NCBI RefSeq assembly: GCF_018863395.1
Contig: NZ_JAHKRR010000008.1
Span: 62,001 to 126,000 of the forward strand
From: Sinomicrobium weinanense
GTDB taxonomy: Bacteria > Bacteroidota > Bacteroidia > Flavobacteriales > Flavobacteriaceae
DNA length: 64,000 bases
Direction: 5' to 3'
In this document: piece after piece, positions 44,784 through 53,438 of the stretch
Layout of the letters: every line of letters starts with the position of its first letter
Position numbering within the stretch: position 1 is the stretch's first letter
Translations under genes and position numbers: made by a program
Notes under the pieces: model-generated
Seen by the model: the letters and a program-made list of their open reading frames with translations, nothing else
Database searches by the model: none
What the model was told of the DNA's origin: nothing

Positions 44784-46541
44784 TTATGGCGCTATTTTTA
44801 TGTTGTCAATATCTACGGTTCCCGATCCTTTTGACATATCTGCCCAAACCAGCTTCATCTTGTCGATGGTCCCGGTCCATGAGTTCTCTTTACTCAAGTC
44901 CAGGACGTATGTGGAGTATTCACTGCCATTGCTCACAATATTCATATCCTTACTATTGGAATTTGAATACTCATCTTCCAATTGATGAGCCCAATACACT
45001 TTTAATTTTCGTCCCGATGTATTGTTTCTGATCTTCATATAGATCTTAGGGTTCGAGGCGGCATCGATATTTAAACCGGTGTTCAATCCTTTATGGTGGG
45101 TATCATCGAGCGCAAATGCAGGGGGGCCATCATCTTTAGTCGTATCCAGTTCAAGTTGTACGTACGTGTCATACCTGGTTATTGATACCACATCATTGTG
45201 CGAGCCTTCTGCCGGAATTCCGGATGTGCTTCCGTCGAACTTCCATTCGTACGGGCCTGCATCGGTCACCTCCATATTATTGCTGAATGTAATATTGGGA
45301 GTGACATTGGGGCGTAAGAGATAAAAGCTAACGCCCGGCACCCTGGTGTAGGTATTTCCGCTAATGATGGTAGGCCCGTTCGGGTCTCTTAAGGGATCCG
45401 AGATCCAGATCTCACAGTCTTCGGGATGGTGGGCAGACTGGTTATTGTGATGGAAGGTGTTGTTCAGTACATAATTGCGCTTGTTGTATTTTACCGGACC
45501 ATTTTGATTTAGGGTATAGAAGAACATCATGGCCGGTCCGTCGCAATGGTGCATATAACAATTGGACACCGTACATTCCACAACATGCCCCTCAAAGTCT
45601 ATGGCTTCGCCGTCCGGGCCATTGGGAGCATTGCGGTGTACGTAACCGACCTCTGTATTTTTTACTTCAAAATCACGGGTTCTTCTCAAAAGAATTGCAC
45701 AGGAACCGTTCTCGGCTTCTCCCGTATAAATATCCAGTAATGTACAATTGTCGATGTATCCGCCTTTGGTCCAGCGAGGGAGCATGGCTGTCTTGACGGT
45801 CGAGGTAATTTCACAATTTGCTATTTTCAGGTCCCATATCGGGTAAGTCTCAAAATCGATCTGTTTCAAGGTGTTAAAGTACATACAGTTCAAAAACACC
45901 TCACTTCCTGTGGATGTACAACCTTCAATTAAAATGTCCTTGATATTGTATTCGAATGCCGTAGTCACATCCCTCTGATAATCCCCGGTGATCTTTACAC
46001 AGGTACCTCCGCCGTTAAAATCACAGTTGCGTATGCGTACGTATTCCCTCCCGTTCCTGAACGGGTATATGAGGGTTATACCATTGCCGTTATCATCGAT
46101 CTGGAGGTCTTCAATGACATATCCGGAAGAATTGGCTATAAAAATTGCCGCATCCGAATTATCCTTAATCACAGGTTTGGGGCCGGACCCGTAGGCTGCA
46201 ATGGTAACGGGATTTTCCGGTGTACCCTGTTTGCCGGATAACCGAATGGATTCACCGGACCACTGGTCGCCGCGGTTTAACAGTATGGCATCTCCTTCAC
46301 CGGTGATCATGCCGGCAGCTTTGGAGAGGGTCTTGAACGGTGTAGATGCACTGAGCCCGTCATTGGAATCCGAGCCGCTCGTACTTACATAATAGGCGGT
46401 AGTCCCTTCGGGCAGGCTGGTAACCACCTGTTCTTCCCCGTTCAGGTTTTTATTGGCCTCGAAGGTCTTTTCTTCAGCACAACCCCATTGAAAAAGGATC
46501 AGCGTACATAAAATCAGGAAGGTGTTACATTTGGTTTTCAT
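44784..46541 (-). CDS. Right-handed beta-helix lipoprotein with a C-terminal jelly-roll domain
   Basis: A 585-residue lipoprotein (lipobox QWGC). From about residue 48 the start YYVSTSGSDSNDGLSASTPF is typical of pectate-lyase-like or epimerase-like beta-helix proteins. Repeated strand turns follow (IEDLQIDDNGNGI, VRIRNCDFNGGG, LIEGCTSTGSEV, VSNCYMHHCDGPAMM) up to about residue 410. The last ~150 residues look like a CBM4/9-type jelly roll (LNIDAASNPKIYMKIRNNTSGRK, then GSGTVDIDNIKIAP). The fold occurs in polysaccharide lyases and in GH28/GH110-like hydrolases, and the locus shows no other obvious lyase. Asp/His-rich strands around GPDGEAIDFEGH may form the active site. Confidence 0.72.
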   Translation of the reverse strand: MKTKCNTFLILCTLILFQWGCAEEKTFEANKNLNGEEQVVTSLPEGTTAYYVSTSGSDSNDGLSASTPFKTLSKAAGMITGEGDAILLNRGDQWSGESIRLSGKQGTPENPVTIAAYGSGPKPVIKDNSDAAIFIANSSGYVIEDLQIDDNGNGITLIYPFRNGREYVRIRNCDFNGGGTCVKITGDYQRDVTTAFEYNIKDILIEGCTSTGSEVFLNCMYFNTLKQIDFETYPIWDLKIANCEITSTVKTAMLPRWTKGGYIDNCTLLDIYTGEAENGSCAILLRRTRDFEVKNTEVGYVHRNAPNGPDGEAIDFEGHVVECTVSNCYMHHCDGPAMMFFYTLNQNGPVKYNKRNYVLNNTFHHNNQSAHHPEDCEIWISDPLRDPNGPTIISGNTYTRVPGVSFYLLRPNVTPNITFSNNMEVTDAGPYEWKFDGSTSGIPAEGSHNDVVSITRYDTYVQLELDTTKDDGPPAFALDDTHHKGLNTGLNIDAASNPKIYMKIRNNTSGRKLKVYWAHQLEDEYSNSNSKDMNIVSNGSEYSTYVLDLSKENSWTGTIDKMKLVWADMSKGSGTVDIDNIKIAP

Positions 46542-46598
46542 AATTGTTTTGGTTTTGGTTATTGGTTTGGTTAATGCTAACTGATAATCATATAGGTT

Positions 46599-48407
46599 CT
46601 ATTTTTTTGTTACATATACATAATAGGCACCGGACAGGCTGTTATTATTCTCGTCGTCGAACCAGGTGTGCAATGCTACGGGGCCTTTTTTAAGGCGGGC
46701 GGTAAATTTGATGCCCTGGTCGGATGGCTCCACTTTTTTCCTGCCCCTGAATGTTCCGGCTTTACCTTTTAAATATATTTTTGCGTATGCTATGGGAAAG
46801 GATTTACCCGAGTCAACACTTTCCCGCAGTGTGGCTTCTGTTTCTTTGGCCCATCTTCTCAGTTCGAAAGTGTAGTTCCCGGCCTCGGCCACATCGAGAA
46901 GCCAATAGCTGTTTTTGGCATCTCCCCGGACCACATGTATCTGCCTGTCCATAAAGACGTCCATCCATTCACAGGAGGTTAGCATGGAAGGATTCTCCTC
47001 GGGCGATCCTATAATGACCCGCTGCGGTTTATTTACCACGTCTTTCGACTCTTCCCAGAATTTATCCAGATAAGCCTCCATTTGGCGTACTACTTCCGGG
47101 TGGCGGTCAATAACATTGTTTTGCTGAAGCGGATCTTCGGTCAGGTTGTATAATTCCCGCTGGTTCAACAACCGCCAATCTTTCCACAGCACGGCTGCAC
47201 CGGACTTTTCAATAATGGACCTGGCATAAGGGGAAGGATAGTTATAGAACGGCATTTGGCTGAAATTGATCCAAAGCGCCCTTTCGGGATCGACATCCTT
47301 TTCACCTTTTAATACCTCAGCCAGGCTAATACCATCAAAATCATTCGTTTCATCGGTTTGAATACCACACAGGTCCAAAAGGGTGGGAAGGATATCCTGC
47401 ACCTGGGTTAACCCCTTGATATCACGCGGCGTTCCCAGCTTGCCCTCCGGCCATTTGATAAAGAACGGTACGCGGTGGCCTCCTTCGTATAACTGGACTT
47501 TCTTGCCCCGCATTCCGGCGTTGTAATATTTGGGGCCGAACGTACTGCCATTATCCGTCAAAAAGATCAGGATGGTGTTTTTATCGAGCTTGTTTTTCTT
47601 GAGGAATTTCTGAAGGTCCCCTACATTCTGGTCAACATTCCGGATCATGGCGAGATACCGGATAAGTTTGTTTTTGGTCTCCTCCTCCAGTGAAGCGAAT
47701 TCCGAGTTTTCGATCGCCTGCTCCATTTCCCCGATATCCCCGGGTTTGGCATAGAAAGGCTGATGCGGGGTATTGGTAGGGAGGTACACAAAAAACGGTT
47801 TTTTGTCATCGGCAGACTTTTTCATAAAGTCCTTTGCACGATCAAAGAAAACATCGGTGCAATATCCCTTATATGCTTTTCTTACCCCATTGCGTATATA
47901 AACATCGTCGAAATAATCATTCCCCCAGTAATCGGGTACCGAGCCAATATGTGAAGAAGGGAACCACAGGGTCTCCCCGAACCCCCTGTCTTCGGGCCGG
48001 TAAGGGTAATTGTCTCCCAAATGCCATTTGCCAAATAGCCCCGTGTTGTAGTTACCTTCCTTAAAATAATCGGCCATGGTCCTGAGATCTTTCCTCAACA
48101 GCGTTCTGCCACTGCTCACATTGGACGCCCCGTTTTTCACCGCATCAATTCCGGTCATCAACTGGCTCCTGGTAGGGGTGCACATGGGAGCAACATGAAA
48201 ATCGGTAAACCTGATGCTTTCGCCGTGCAACTTGTCAAGCTGCGGGGTTTTCAGCACGGGGTTGCCATGTACGGACAGCTCACCATAGCCCTGATCGTCC
48301 GTCATAATAACGATGACGTTAGGCTTTTGATCTGCCTGGGCAAAACAGGTCCCTGTCTGAATAAGAAGTAAGCCTGTTACGAGTAAAGAATGTAAGCTGA
48401 GTTTCAT
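46599..48407 (-). CDS. Type I sulfatase with a C-terminal extension (CTPTR)
   Basis: A 602-residue secreted sulfatase (signal peptide ending TCFAQ). Active-site helix MCTPTRSQLMTG with the Cys to be turned into formylglycine; metal sites VIMTDDQGYGEL and IFLTDNGSTFG. Beyond the sulfatase core, residues about 460-600 form an extra beta-rich domain (YTFELRRWAKETEATLRES), as in sulfatases that carry a C-terminal glycan-contacting module. It is the first gene of the locus B transcript (57 bases to the beta-helix gene), with a hairpin repeat just upstream. Substrate position cannot be read from sequence. Confidence 0.92.
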   Translation of the reverse strand: MKLSLHSLLVTGLLLIQTGTCFAQADQKPNVIVIMTDDQGYGELSVHGNPVLKTPQLDKLHGESIRFTDFHVAPMCTPTRSQLMTGIDAVKNGASNVSSGRTLLRKDLRTMADYFKEGNYNTGLFGKWHLGDNYPYRPEDRGFGETLWFPSSHIGSVPDYWGNDYFDDVYIRNGVRKAYKGYCTDVFFDRAKDFMKKSADDKKPFFVYLPTNTPHQPFYAKPGDIGEMEQAIENSEFASLEEETKNKLIRYLAMIRNVDQNVGDLQKFLKKNKLDKNTILIFLTDNGSTFGPKYYNAGMRGKKVQLYEGGHRVPFFIKWPEGKLGTPRDIKGLTQVQDILPTLLDLCGIQTDETNDFDGISLAEVLKGEKDVDPERALWINFSQMPFYNYPSPYARSIIEKSGAAVLWKDWRLLNQRELYNLTEDPLQQNNVIDRHPEVVRQMEAYLDKFWEESKDVVNKPQRVIIGSPEENPSMLTSCEWMDVFMDRQIHVVRGDAKNSYWLLDVAEAGNYTFELRRWAKETEATLRESVDSGKSFPIAYAKIYLKGKAGTFRGRKKVEPSDQGIKFTARLKKGPVALHTWFDDENNNSLSGAYYVYVTKK

Positions 48408-48440
48408 AATATATTTTGTTTAGTATAGCAGGTGGTAAAA

Positions 48441-48559
48441 AGATTGAGTGAGATTGAATTAGATTGAATCCCGACTTTGTCGGGAGATTGAAAACAGCTT
48501 TTAAAATCAATCTCCTTCAATCTTCCTGTGTAGCGGACCAATCTCCTATCAATCTTTTT
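48441..48559 (+). repeat. Hairpin repeat, copy 1
   Basis: Starts AGATTGAGTGAGATTGAATT. Hairpin 1 is CCCGACTTTGTCGGG at 48470-48484; then GAGATTG, a 17-base core AAAACAGCTTTTAAAAT and CAATCTC, and a second, weakly paired stem at about 48524-48537. It lies between the sulfatase start and the stop of the GRP-type transporter. Confidence 0.85.
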
Positions 48560-48610
48560 CGACTCAAACTAAATTTCATCACATACCCATTTTTTTAGTT
48601 TTTATATCAC

Positions 48611-49615
48611 TCATGAACCTCCCGAATAAATAATCAGTCCCAGTCCGATGATAAAACAGCAAAACATGGCAACGATCAGACCGGTCACTGACTTCGGGCT
48701 GTTCTTAAACTCCTTCCAGATCAACACACCCCACAGTGCAGCTATCAGTGTAGCTCCCTGTCCCAGTCCATACGAAATGGCCGGCCCGGCCTTACCGGCA
48801 GCAATAAGATTGAACACATTGCCCAGGGCCCAGATACATCCGCCGAGGACACCGATACTGTGCCACCTGATCTTTCCTTTAAAATACTGGCTGTAAGCAA
48901 TGGGCTTTCCTTCCAGTGGCCTTTTGAGCAAAATGCTGTTAAAAACCACATTGCTGAGCAAGATGCCGACGGAAAAAACCACCACAGCGGTATAGGGTGT
49001 CATCATACCTGCCGTAGGTTCTTTAAAGTTCTCCAGGTCCATGCTGGATGCTACGAAACCGTAAAACATGGACATCAGCACACCGGCAATAACCGATACG
49101 ATGATCCATTTTGATCCGGAGGACTGCTGCTTCGGTGAGGACCGGCGATAGGCTACGGCATTGAGGATAATTGCGAGCGTAACAAAAAGCACTCCCATAA
49201 ACAAAAGCACAGGATCTCCCTTATCCATCAGGAAATAATTAAGCACCACGCCCAGTACCAGGGCTATACCAATACCTATCGGGAAGGCTACGGCCATTCC
49301 CGCCCCGGCAATAGCAGCGGTAAGCAGTATATTGGCCAGGTTAAACACCACTCCTCCCGCAATGGCACTGAGCATATTGGAGGTTTTTGCCTGTCTCAGG
49401 TCTTCTATAAAAGGCCTTCCTTCGGAGCCAAAACTCCCCAATGTCAGGGCGGCTGCCAGCGAAAAGAGAAAGATACCGATAACATAGTCCCAATAAAACA
49501 GTTCGAACCTCCAGGTTTTCTGAACCAGTTTTTGTGTATTGGCCCAGGAGCCCCAGCACAACATGGTGATGAAGCAAAAAATGACGGCCGTAAGGTAGTT
49601 TTCAACAATGAACAT
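48611..49615 (-). CDS. GRP-type sugar permease, probable ribose transporter (RusT-like)
   Basis: A 334-residue inner-membrane protein with about ten helices, of the GRP/RhaT drug-metabolite-type sugar permeases. Typical parts are ITMLCWGSWANTQKLVQK at the first helix, NLANILLTAAIAGAGMAVAFPIGIG (third and fourth), and the closing ISYGLGQGATLIAALWGVLIWKEFK. Immediately upstream is a ribokinase, then a nucleoside hydrolase and a LacI regulator. This order matches the ribose-scavenging rus system of Bacteroides, where a similar permease brings ribose into the cell. L-rhamnose uptake (RhaT-like) is the main alternative, given the nearby rhamnosidases. Confidence 0.82.
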   Translation of the reverse strand: MFIVENYLTAVIFCFITMLCWGSWANTQKLVQKTWRFELFYWDYVIGIFLFSLAAALTLGSFGSEGRPFIEDLRQAKTSNMLSAIAGGVVFNLANILLTAAIAGAGMAVAFPIGIGIALVLGVVLNYFLMDKGDPVLLFMGVLFVTLAIILNAVAYRRSSPKQQSSGSKWIIVSVIAGVLMSMFYGFVASSMDLENFKEPTAGMMTPYTAVVVFSVGILLSNVVFNSILLKRPLEGKPIAYSQYFKGKIRWHSIGVLGGCIWALGNVFNLIAAGKAGPAISYGLGQGATLIAALWGVLIWKEFKNSPKSVTGLIVAMFCCFIIGLGLIIYSGGS

Positions 49616-49627
49616 AGTATGCAGTGA

Positions 49628-50560
49628 TTATGAGTTCTCGATCAAACTGTTTTTGGAAATGAAAGCCTCGACCTGATGCCTGTCCGGAATAGAAGGCTGG
49701 GCTCCCATTTTAGTGACAGATATAGCAGCAGCGGCCATTGAAAATCTCAAAGCCTCCTCCCATTCCATTTTGCGGCTGAGCGCGGCGGCCAGTGCACCGC
49801 AAAACGTATCCCCCGCCGCTGTGGAATCTACCGGTTTTACTTTATAAGCAGGCAGATGCACGATTTCTTTGGTCTTTGTTCCATACAACAATCCGTTTTC
49901 GCCTAAAGTGAGGATAACCTGTTCGGCTCCTTTTTCCAATAAATGCCGGATCGCCTCTTCGGGGTCTTTCCGTACATTTATACCACTGATGGTCTCAGCT
50001 TCTGTTTCGTTTACTATTAAAATATCCACCAGTTCCAGCAATTCCTGCGGTATGGCCTTGGCAGGGGCAGCATTTAACACCACCTTTTTATTGTTATCCC
50101 TTGCTTTCCGGCCTATTTCCAGGTTCGTCAGGACAGGGATCTCCAACTGCATCAGCACGATATCTGATTTTTTTATGGTTTCCTCCAGTGTGGTGAGGTT
50201 TTCCGGCAACAGGTCTTCATTGGCTCCGGCTATGATCACGATATTGTTTTCCCCATTCCGGTCTACGGTGATCAACGCTACTCCGGTCGGTTTATCTTCG
50301 GAAAGCATCATATAGGAAACATCGAGCCCTTCGGATTGATAATTCTGTTTTATGGCCATTCCGTTTTCGTCTTCCCCTATACAGGAAATAAACAACACAT
50401 CTGTTCCGGCCCTTTTTGCAGCTATGGCCTGGTTTCCTCCCTTACCTCCCATCATCTGTAAAAACGAATTCCCCGTTATCGTTTCCCCGGGCCGCGGAAA
50501 ATCATCTACGGTAACAATAAGGTCCCTGTTTGAGCTTCCTATTACTAATACTTTCTCCAT
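49628..50560 (-). CDS. rbsK: Ribokinase (PfkB family)
   Basis: A 310-residue cytoplasmic kinase. PfkB signature 1 reads MGGKGGNQAIAAKRAG (about residue 38) and signature 2 DSTAAGDTFCGALAAAL (about residue 245), where the Asp of AAGD is the catalytic base. The beginning VLVIGSSNRDLIVTVDDFPRPGET is characteristic of RbsK. It converts ribose to ribose-5-phosphate with ATP. It is 12 bases upstream of the GRP-type permease, so uptake and phosphorylation are translated from one message. Confidence 0.92.
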   Translation of the reverse strand: MEKVLVIGSSNRDLIVTVDDFPRPGETITGNSFLQMMGGKGGNQAIAAKRAGTDVLFISCIGEDENGMAIKQNYQSEGLDVSYMMLSEDKPTGVALITVDRNGENNIVIIAGANEDLLPENLTTLEETIKKSDIVLMQLEIPVLTNLEIGRKARDNNKKVVLNAAPAKAIPQELLELVDILIVNETEAETISGINVRKDPEEAIRHLLEKGAEQVILTLGENGLLYGTKTKEIVHLPAYKVKPVDSTAAGDTFCGALAAALSRKMEWEEALRFSMAAAAISVTKMGAQPSIPDRHQVEAFISKNSLIENS

Positions 50561-50610
50561 TTATATTTATTTGTTTGGCAGACAGCAAAATTCCTTTGGA
50601 CGGGGTTGAG

Positions 50611-50740
50611 AGGATTGAACGAGATTGAATCAGATTGAAGTAGATTGAATCCCGACTTCGCCGGGAGATTGATTTTAAAAGCTGTTTTCAATCTCCTTCA
50701 ATCTTCCCGTATAGCGGGACCAATCCCCTATCAATCTTTC
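50611..50740 (+). repeat. Hairpin repeat, copy 2, with inverted core
   Basis: Same arms as copy 1: hairpin 1 CCCGACTTCGCCGGG at 50651-50665, then GAGATTG/CAATCTC around the core ATTTTAAAAGCTGTTTT, the exact reverse complement of the copy 1 core. Hairpin 2 is CCCGTATAGCGGG at 50706-50718. It lies between the nucleoside hydrolase stop and the ribokinase start. Confidence 0.88.
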
Positions 50741-50823
50741 AATCGGTCAGGATAAGACCGGGCTCTCAACAGCCTGTCCCAAAAGCCGTTTTGCCGTGCG
50801 CAATAAGTTTATTTAAGTTCATT

Positions 50824-51876
50824 TTATTTCGGTTTGTGCATCATCAGGGCTTCGATCTCCCTGGTCAGCGCACCTACTTCCATTTCCCTGACCAGGCGGA
50901 TATGCGGGCCTTCCGGGTCATCTTCCCAGGTGCTTATCCCGTCTTCCGAGGCTGTGAACTTCCCTCTCAGGGCGGAATAATACGGTGCGAAACCCCTTGC
51001 AGCGGCAAGTACGGCTGTTTGATCCCAGCTGGGCCTGCCTTTCCTGTCAACAGACCGTTTTGATATCCCTTCCCTGTATGGAATGGTAATGGGGGTCTCT
51101 TCTCCCGAACTTATCAATTCCATTCCCGTAATAACATCTTTCCCTATTTCAAACCCGCTGAAAATGACCGGGGTCGGCCAGTGACTGATAGCATAGTGTG
51201 ATGCCTCCCGATCCTTTCTTACATTTGCTTCTTTCCCCGTCTCAAAATTACCCGCCATGGCCACCCACTTTTTCACTTTTTTCTTTACCAGTTCCATTCC
51301 GTTCATGTCTGATATTGAATCCGGGGGTGATTGCAGTAAATTTTTCATGTTCGTTAAATAGCCTACAGTGACGATCGTAACCGATGTATCGGGTTGGTTG
51401 CGGAGCAGGGAACGATAAACCTGCACCGCTCCGGGGACATCGTCATTGCTTTTTATCGTGTGCGGAAAATTGGCCACCAGGGTATCGGGCCAGCGCAGGT
51501 TCCGGGAATCCCGGCTTGTTCCTGATATCTTTGGTGCTCCTATCGGTAAATCCGGCCTGCCGTAATAGGTATTGATAACCTCAATTGTCGGTGCCACCAG
51601 AGGGCTTTGGTTGGAAGCGATGGTCCCAAGGATCCGGACCTCTCCCTTATCTGCCAGTGCATGCAGCATAGCCATGGCCCCGACATCGTCATAATCGCCA
51701 CTGATATCGGTATCCATGATTACCGGGACAGCTTCCGGTTTTGTATCAGCATTCTGCTCCTCCCTGTTCCCGGCCTTTTTTGAATTTGACTGACAGGAAC
51801 AGCATGTCCAGCCGATAACACTCAACAACAAGAAAGGTAACAGGATTGAAAAAATTTTTCTCATTTTCTTTATCAA
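50824..51876 (-). CDS. Inosine/uridine-preferring-type nucleoside hydrolase, lipoprotein
   Basis: A 350-residue lipoprotein (lipobox TCCSC). The calcium-binding Asp cluster is IMDTDISGDYDDVGAMAML (residues about 52-70), the N-terminal hallmark of nucleoside hydrolases, and LYRE-type strand TIVTVGYLTNMKNLL follows. The family splits ribonucleosides into base and ribose. With a signal peptide it works in the periplasm, and the freed ribose can be taken up by the permease encoded next to it and phosphorylated by the ribokinase. It is the counterpart of RusNH in the Bacteroides ribose system. The start lies 478 bases from the divergent LacI gene. Confidence 0.88.
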   Translation of the reverse strand: MIKKMRKIFSILLPFLLLSVIGWTCCSCQSNSKKAGNREEQNADTKPEAVPVIMDTDISGDYDDVGAMAMLHALADKGEVRILGTIASNQSPLVAPTIEVINTYYGRPDLPIGAPKISGTSRDSRNLRWPDTLVANFPHTIKSNDDVPGAVQVYRSLLRNQPDTSVTIVTVGYLTNMKNLLQSPPDSISDMNGMELVKKKVKKWVAMAGNFETGKEANVRKDREASHYAISHWPTPVIFSGFEIGKDVITGMELISSGEETPITIPYREGISKRSVDRKGRPSWDQTAVLAAARGFAPYYSALRGKFTASEDGISTWEDDPEGPHIRLVREMEVGALTREIEALMMHKPK

Positions 51877-52159
51877 TTAGGTTAAAACCAGCAGGCATTC
51901 ACCGGTCTTTTTTTTAAATCAAGGCATTTGACATATCTGAACAAAAAGAACAATTTTAATAGCACAAATACTAGTTTTTGCGCTAAAACTTACGGATTAT
52001 TCTTTTTCTAAAAGCAGAACCATTTAAACCAAACACTAATCATATATACATTATTAAAGTATTATTTTTAATGATTTACGTAATTATTTCGACTTATTTT
52101 AACAATTTACTCAAAAATAACCCCTATTTCTCAGCTAATATATATCAAAGATTTCTCAT

Positions 52160-52175
52160 GAACAAACGTTTGTTC
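52160..52175. promoter_or_regulatory. Palindromic operator of the second LacI regulator
   Basis: GAACAAACGTTTGTTC, a perfect 16-base palindrome with central CG, as expected for a LacI-family operator. It lies between the nucleoside hydrolase and LacI genes and could control both. Confidence 0.7.
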
Positions 52176-52325
52176 TTAATTTATTATATTTTCCTAAAAA
52201 AGTTAATAATCAAACTACGTTTCAACCCTTTAATTATGGGCATTCTAGTTAAAATCACCGTTTTTCCCCGTTCTTTAAATAAAATATTTGCACAAAATTT
52301 GCGCTATAATCAGACAGGGATTTAG

Positions 52326-52333
52326 TATCTTTG
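52326..52333 (+). promoter_or_regulatory. Promoter -7 box of the second LacI gene
   Basis: TATCTTTG matches TAnnTTTG, 20 bases before the chosen ATG at 52354. A TTG about 24 bases further upstream (52299-52301) could be the -33 element; the spacing is at the long end. Confidence 0.5.
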
Positions 52334-52353
52334 ATTTTGTAAAAATTTCCGTA

Positions 52354-53361
52354 ATGAAAAGAACAAGTATCACGGACATTGCGAAGGCCACAAATCTGTC
52401 TATATCTACAGTATCAAGAGTTATAAACGGAAAGGCCAGGGAATACCGCATCGGGGAGAAGTCGCAGAAACTGGTATTGGAGACTGCTAAAAAACTCAAT
52501 TACAAACCCAATCATGCGGCTGCTAATTTGCGCTCCGGCAAGAGCCATACCATTGCGCTGCTCATCCCTACACTGGACAATCCTTTTTTTGCAAGCCTGG
52601 CCAGCAAGATCAACAATGATATCAGAGAGGAAGGATATACGACCATTTTGAGTGAAAGCGGTGAAAACCTCGATCGCGAAAAGGAAATTCTGAAAAACCT
52701 CCTGTCCAGAAACATTGAGGGATTGGTCATGGTGCCCTGCGGACAGGAGTTCGACCATATACTGGGGCTGGAAAGCAAAGAACTGCCCATCGTATGCGTG
52801 GACAGATATATTGATGAACTGGACCTCCCCTACGTATCCACAGACAATTACTTCGGGGCTTATGAAGCAACAGAACTGCTGATCAATTCAGGGCACAGGA
52901 ATATCCTGGGTATCCAGGGTGAGCTGCAGTCCATCCCCAATCAGCAAAGGGCACTGGGATTTACGGCAGCCCTGAAAGATGCGAACATAGACCTGGTGAA
53001 CCTGAAAGGAGACAGTTTCAGTGTTCAGAACGGTTATCTGGAAACAAAACTGGCACTTCAAAACCCGGATATCCCCACGGCCATCTTCGCCTTTAGCAAC
53101 ACCATTGCCCTCGGCTGCCTTAAGGCACTTAAAGAAGACCAGTTGAGAATACCCGAAGATGTGTCTTTGATATGCTTTGACGACCACCCCTTTCTTGAGT
53201 TTCTGTCAACACCGATAACCAGTGTGGCCCAGCCGGTAAGCGATATTGCCAGGCTCTCTACGCGCTTCCTGTTTTCACTGATCAATAAAACTCCCCTCGA
53301 ATCGCAGAAGATGCTGTTTAAGCCTCAAATAAAAATACGCGAGTCCATTAAGAAAATGTGA
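52354..53361 (+). CDS. LacI-family regulator of the ribose module
   Basis: A 335-residue LacI/GalR-type repressor. The ATG at 52354 starts right before the helix-turn-helix (SITDIAKATNLSISTVSRVING, residues 4-25); the frame is open further upstream to 52288 but that part lies in the promoter. After the hinge (NYKPNHAAANLRSGKS) comes the sugar-binding domain (TIALLIPTLDNPFFASLA ... ISLICFDDHPFL-like end). It is divergent from the nucleoside hydrolase-ribokinase-permease genes and has a palindrome in the shared region. Ribose or a derivative is the probable inducer. Confidence 0.92.
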   Translation: MKRTSITDIAKATNLSISTVSRVINGKAREYRIGEKSQKLVLETAKKLNYKPNHAAANLRSGKSHTIALLIPTLDNPFFASLASKINNDIREEGYTTILSESGENLDREKEILKNLLSRNIEGLVMVPCGQEFDHILGLESKELPIVCVDRYIDELDLPYVSTDNYFGAYEATELLINSGHRNILGIQGELQSIPNQQRALGFTAALKDANIDLVNLKGDSFSVQNGYLETKLALQNPDIPTAIFAFSNTIALGCLKALKEDQLRIPEDVSLICFDDHPFLEFLSTPITSVAQPVSDIARLSTRFLFSLINKTPLESQKMLFKPQIKIRESIKKM

Positions 53362-53373
53362 TTGGAGTCTTGG

Positions 53374-53438
53374 AGTTGGTGAGGTAATGAATTCCGGCAT
53401 TATATGTGTTACACTAAAAACTCCGGAACTCATCAACT
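53374..53438. terminator. Imperfect stem-loop between convergent genes
   Basis: AGTTGGTGAG (53374-53383) pairs with CTCATCAACT (53429-53438) with one mismatch, and TTCCGG (53392-53397) pairs with CCGGAA (53423-53428), giving a two-part stem between the LacI and CstA-type genes. It overlaps the CstA stop codon and has no strong U-run, so a bidirectional terminator is only likely. Confidence 0.35.

Larger units (their letters stand above)
51877..52353. promoter_or_regulatory. Divergent regulatory region of the ribose module
   Basis: An AT-rich 477-base gap. It holds a perfect 16-base palindrome (52160-52175), the promoter box TATCTTTG (52326-52333) for the LacI gene, and two copies of the motif TTTGCGCTAWAA (about 51976-51988 and 52298-52309). 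No gene was found inside, apart from chance frames. Confidence 0.6.
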
